Shown here piece by piece: positions 63,964-64,000 of a DNA stretch of 64,000 nt (position 1 is the stretch's first letter; every line of letters begins with the position of its first letter). The notes below the pieces were generated by a model. It had not been told where the DNA came from and made no database searches. It worked only from the letters and a program-made list of their open reading frames with translations. Origin of the DNA: Symsagittifera roscoffensis (taxonomy: Eukaryota; Xenacoelomorpha; Acoela; Convolutidae); contig NC_087070.1 in assembly GCF_963678635.1 (NCBI RefSeq), positions 37,892,600 to 37,956,599 of the forward strand, read 5' to 3'. The translations under genes were made by a program, and so were the position numbers.

Positions 63964-64000
63964 GTCTGCTTATGTTTTGTCGGCTTAGTTGCCACATTTC
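63964..64000 (+). repeat. Start of dispersed T-rich element, copy 3
   Basis: GTCTGCTTATGTTTTGTCGG then CTTAGTTGCCACAT repeats the opening of the copy at 62649; it runs off the window. Confidence 0.55.

Overview
The window is nuclear DNA of an animal: AT-rich, GT-AG introns, motile-cilium genes, and BEL/Pao, Ty3/gypsy, Merlin, Tc1, hAT-like and non-LTR elements. Presence of CFAP91 and SPAG17 implies motile cilia or sperm flagella. Species cannot be named from sequence; a non-vertebrate metazoan fits best.

Two host genes frame the window. CFAP91 (calmodulin- and spoke-associated complex, radial-spoke base) is on the minus strand: 14 exons in consistent phase between 33388 and about 14690, plus a likely acidic terminal exon at 13622-13793. 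Its 5' exon(s) were not found. SPAG17 (homologue of Chlamydomonas PF6, central-pair C1a projection) starts at 46965 on the plus strand; its first five coding exons lie here and the gene runs off the right edge. The two genes are head to head. About 10.5 kb of the 13.6 kb between them is transposon: a Merlin DNA transposon split by a young BEL/Pao retrotransposon.

Layout: 1-4860 decayed BEL/Pao element, cut by a Merlin MITE; 4.5-7.5 kb cluster of Merlin MITEs; 7299-10616 decayed Ty3/gypsy element with a MITE in its 5' LTR; 10.6-13.6 kb repeats; 13.6-33.4 kb CFAP91 with introns holding a 480-bp CAA array, a degenerate ~155-bp tandem repeat, a decayed LINE (26.4-29.9 kb) and hAT-like MITEs; 33.4-46.9 kb divergent intergenic block; 46.96-64 kb SPAG17, with a Tc1 element, hairpin repeats, LINE scraps and a dispersed T-rich family in its introns.

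The best-supported new picture is the Merlin system. A transposase with all three catalytic residues still visible lies between the same ends (GGCTCTTTTCC) carried by more than ten short elements, most with 8-bp target duplications, three of them perfect. Two nested insertions can be proved from empty sites inside this window. Other points worth a look: an accessory ORF upstream of gag in the BEL element, hairpin repeats in its leader, a tRNA-like module in its LTR, and a dispersed hairpin whose stem appears to covary between copies.
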